Shown: positions 62,950 to 64,000 of the stretch, piece by piece
How positions within the stretch are numbered: position 1 is the first letter of the stretch
How the letters are laid out: every line of letters starts with the position of its first letter
DNA from: AP-15 sp963846635
Lineage (GTDB): Bacteria > Pseudomonadota > Alphaproteobacteria > ATCC43930 > CGMCC-115725
NCBI GenBank assembly: GCA_963846635.1
Contig: CAWJXM010000022.1
Coordinates: 1 to 64,000 of the forward strand
DNA length: 64,000 bases
Reading direction: 5' to 3'
The notes under the pieces: model-generated
What the model was told of the DNA's origin: nothing
The model's database searches: none
The model's input: the letters and a program-made list of their open reading frames with translations, nothing else
Position numbers and translations under genes: made by a program

Positions 62950-64000
62950 ATGCCGCAGGCCAATGACCTCAGCCGGTGCCTCACCGCTCTGGACCAGGAT
63001 AGCACGTTGATCGCCGTGATCGAGATGAGCCAGTCGCGCCGGCTGGTTGCCGGGATTGTGCCCGGGATCGAGCGGCACCCGGCGAAAAAGCTCGACCCAA
63101 ACGAGGCGGCGCTGCTCCGGCTGCGGCACCGCTGGCGGTCCGAGGCGGCGCGGGCCGGGCGCAAGATCAACCGAATTGCGGTTGCTTTTGAGGCCGGCCG
63201 TGACGGGGTATGGCTGGCACCCCACGGGTCAAGCCCGTGGGCTGAAGGCTCACGGCTGCGGGCGCGCGATGTCGAAGCCCAGGTGATCCACCCCACCAGC
63301 ATCGCGGTCTCGCGCGAGCATCGCCGGGCGAAGACTGACCGGCTCGATGTGGCGCTGTTGAAGCGATCTTTTCTCGGCTGGCTGCGCGGTGACCGTGACC
63401 ACTGCCCGATGATCGCAATCCCGAGCCTGGAGGAGGAGGACGCGCGGCGGCCGGGCCGCGCGCGCGACGCACTGGTCGGCGAGCGCAGGCGGATCATCAA
63501 TCGCATCAAACGCACGCTGGCATGGCTCGGCATCCGCGGGTTCAAGCCAAACTTGCGCAAAGCGGCGGCGCGGCTCGAGACCCTGAGGACGCCCGAAGGG
63601 GCGCCGCTGCCGGGCAACACGCTGGCCGAACTGCGTCGCGGGATGACGCGCTTGCCGCTGCTCGGCGAGCAGATCGGCGAGATCGAGAGCGCACGTCTGC
63701 AGCGGTTGCAGCCGCCGCCGCGCGCCGGTGCCCACCCGATGATCCGATTGCTGGCGCCGGTTCGCGGCGTCGGCATCGAGACGGCAGACCTGCTCGCCCA
63801 GGAGGCTTTCGCGCGCCTGTTGCGCGATCAGCGGGCGGTGGCGCGGTTTGGCGGTCTGACCGGGGCGCCGGACGAGAGCGGCCGCCGGCGCCGGGAAAAG
63901 GGCCTGGCCAGGGCCGGCAATGCCCGGGTGCGGCGCGGCATGATCCAGTTGGCTTGGCGGTTTCTGATGTTCCAGAAAGACAGCGCATTGGCGCGATGGT
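62950..64000 (+). CDS. IS110-family transposase, 3' end outside the window
   Basis: Open from ATG 62950 to the edge (350 codons, no stop). DEDD motifs: STLIAVIEMSQSRRLVAG, VAFEAGRDGVWLA and RRAKTDRLDVALLKRSFL; C-terminal region LAPVRGVGIETADLLAQE, VARFGGLTGAPDESGRR, and Ser region LARAGNARVRRGMIQLAW. Between GVWLA and RLRARDVEAQVIHPTS about 11 extra residues are encoded by a palindrome. Related to, but not a copy of, the transposase at 56776. Confidence 0.88.
   Translation, partial: MPQANDLSRCLTALDQDSTLIAVIEMSQSRRLVAGIVPGIERHPAKKLDPNEAALLRLRHRWRSEAARAGRKINRIAVAFEAGRDGVWLAPHGSSPWAEGSRLRARDVEAQVIHPTSIAVSREHRRAKTDRLDVALLKRSFLGWLRGDRDHCPMIAIPSLEEEDARRPGRARDALVGERRRIINRIKRTLAWLGIRGFKPNLRKAAARLETLRTPEGAPLPGNTLAELRRGMTRLPLLGEQIGEIESARLQRLQPPPRAGAHPMIRLLAPVRGVGIETADLLAQEAFARLLRDQRAVARFGGLTGAPDESGRRRREKGLARAGNARVRRGMIQLAWRFLMFQKDSALARW
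63221..63241. repeat. palindrome inserted in frame in the transposase gene
   Basis: CCCACGGG (63221-63228) is exactly inverted as CCCGTGGG (63234-63241). It resembles intergenic alphaproteobacterial palindromes but lies inside coding sequence without breaking the frame. Confidence 0.7.

Larger units (their letters stand above)
62883..64000 (+). mobile_element. IS110-family element nested in the DDE transposase gene, cut by window edge
   Basis: Begins at the break after codon GHQ of the host transposase and runs off the right edge. A short leader of about 67 bp precedes its transposase start, as in IS1111-type elements. Confidence 0.75.

Noticed and set aside
62398..63776. Long minus-strand frames at the right edge
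   Set aside because: They are antisense to the DDE transposase fragment and the IS110 transposase, both of which carry recognisable catalytic motifs on the + strand.

Overview
The window reads as a chromosomal segment of a high-GC alphaproteobacterium. Lineage pointers are a Ros/MucR-type regulator, the glyA-nrdR-ribD run, a DUF484-xerC pair divergent from priA, a SUV3-like helicase overlapping an S4-domain gene, and the palindromic intergenic repeats common in that class. I cannot name genus or order. No rRNA, tRNA or CRISPR array is visible.

Layout. 1-6.4 kb: glutaryl-CoA dehydrogenase (cut by the left edge), MucR-like regulator, glyA-nrdR-ribD, and a MetE-C-terminal-like protein. 6.4-10.5 kb: a DyP-type peroxidase and an AT-rich orphan gene, originally adjacent, now separated by an IS1595-type and an IS5-type element whose target duplications can be read. 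10.6-17.2 kb: a cyclase/ATPase/TPR gene with two frame breaks, a HiPIP, an HD-domain protein, an Asp/Glu-racemase-fold protein and an SDR. 17.3-23.8 kb: xerC, DUF484, priA, a SAM hydroxide adenosyltransferase and a DedA-like protein. 23.9-30.2 kb: an IS4/IS701-like element, then MaoC, CoA-ester lyase, M20 amidohydrolase, lipoprotein and NIPSNAP genes. 30.2-34.2 kb: gene-poor, repeat-rich, decaying DNA with an IS110 element. 34.2-43.4 kb: DUF2092/DUF1254 proteins, a MITE-like element, amidohydrolase, flavodoxin-fold reductase, class III CoA-transferase and an acyl-CoA ligase with a frame break. 44-47.5 kb: an intact SAM-domain/cyclase/ATPase/TPR protein. 48.2-56.5 kb: htpG (frame breaks), SUV3-like helicase, S4 protein, enoyl-CoA hydratase, and a methyltransferase-like plus MTHFR-like pair. 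56.5-64 kb: an IS110 element, GMC oxidoreductase, DUF72, DSD1-family PLP enzyme, and an IS110 copy nested in another transposase gene and cut by the right edge.

The metabolic theme is CoA-thioester and small organic acid catabolism (GcdH, MaoC, CoA-ester lyase, CoA-transferase, acyl-CoA ligase, enoyl-CoA hydratase), mixed with housekeeping genes and at least six insertion sequences.

The strongest discovery is the IS110 element at 32530-33906. Its 5' non-coding end folds into two internal-loop hairpins whose loop sequences match, respectively, the genomic target and the element's own ends, as expected for a bridge RNA; an unoccupied copy of the target lies 0.7 kb upstream. Seven frame breaks in five otherwise conserved genes are all single extra bases, which looks more like sequencing error than gene death. 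A 12-base motif, GTTAACCCTAAC, recurs only in gene-free stretches.
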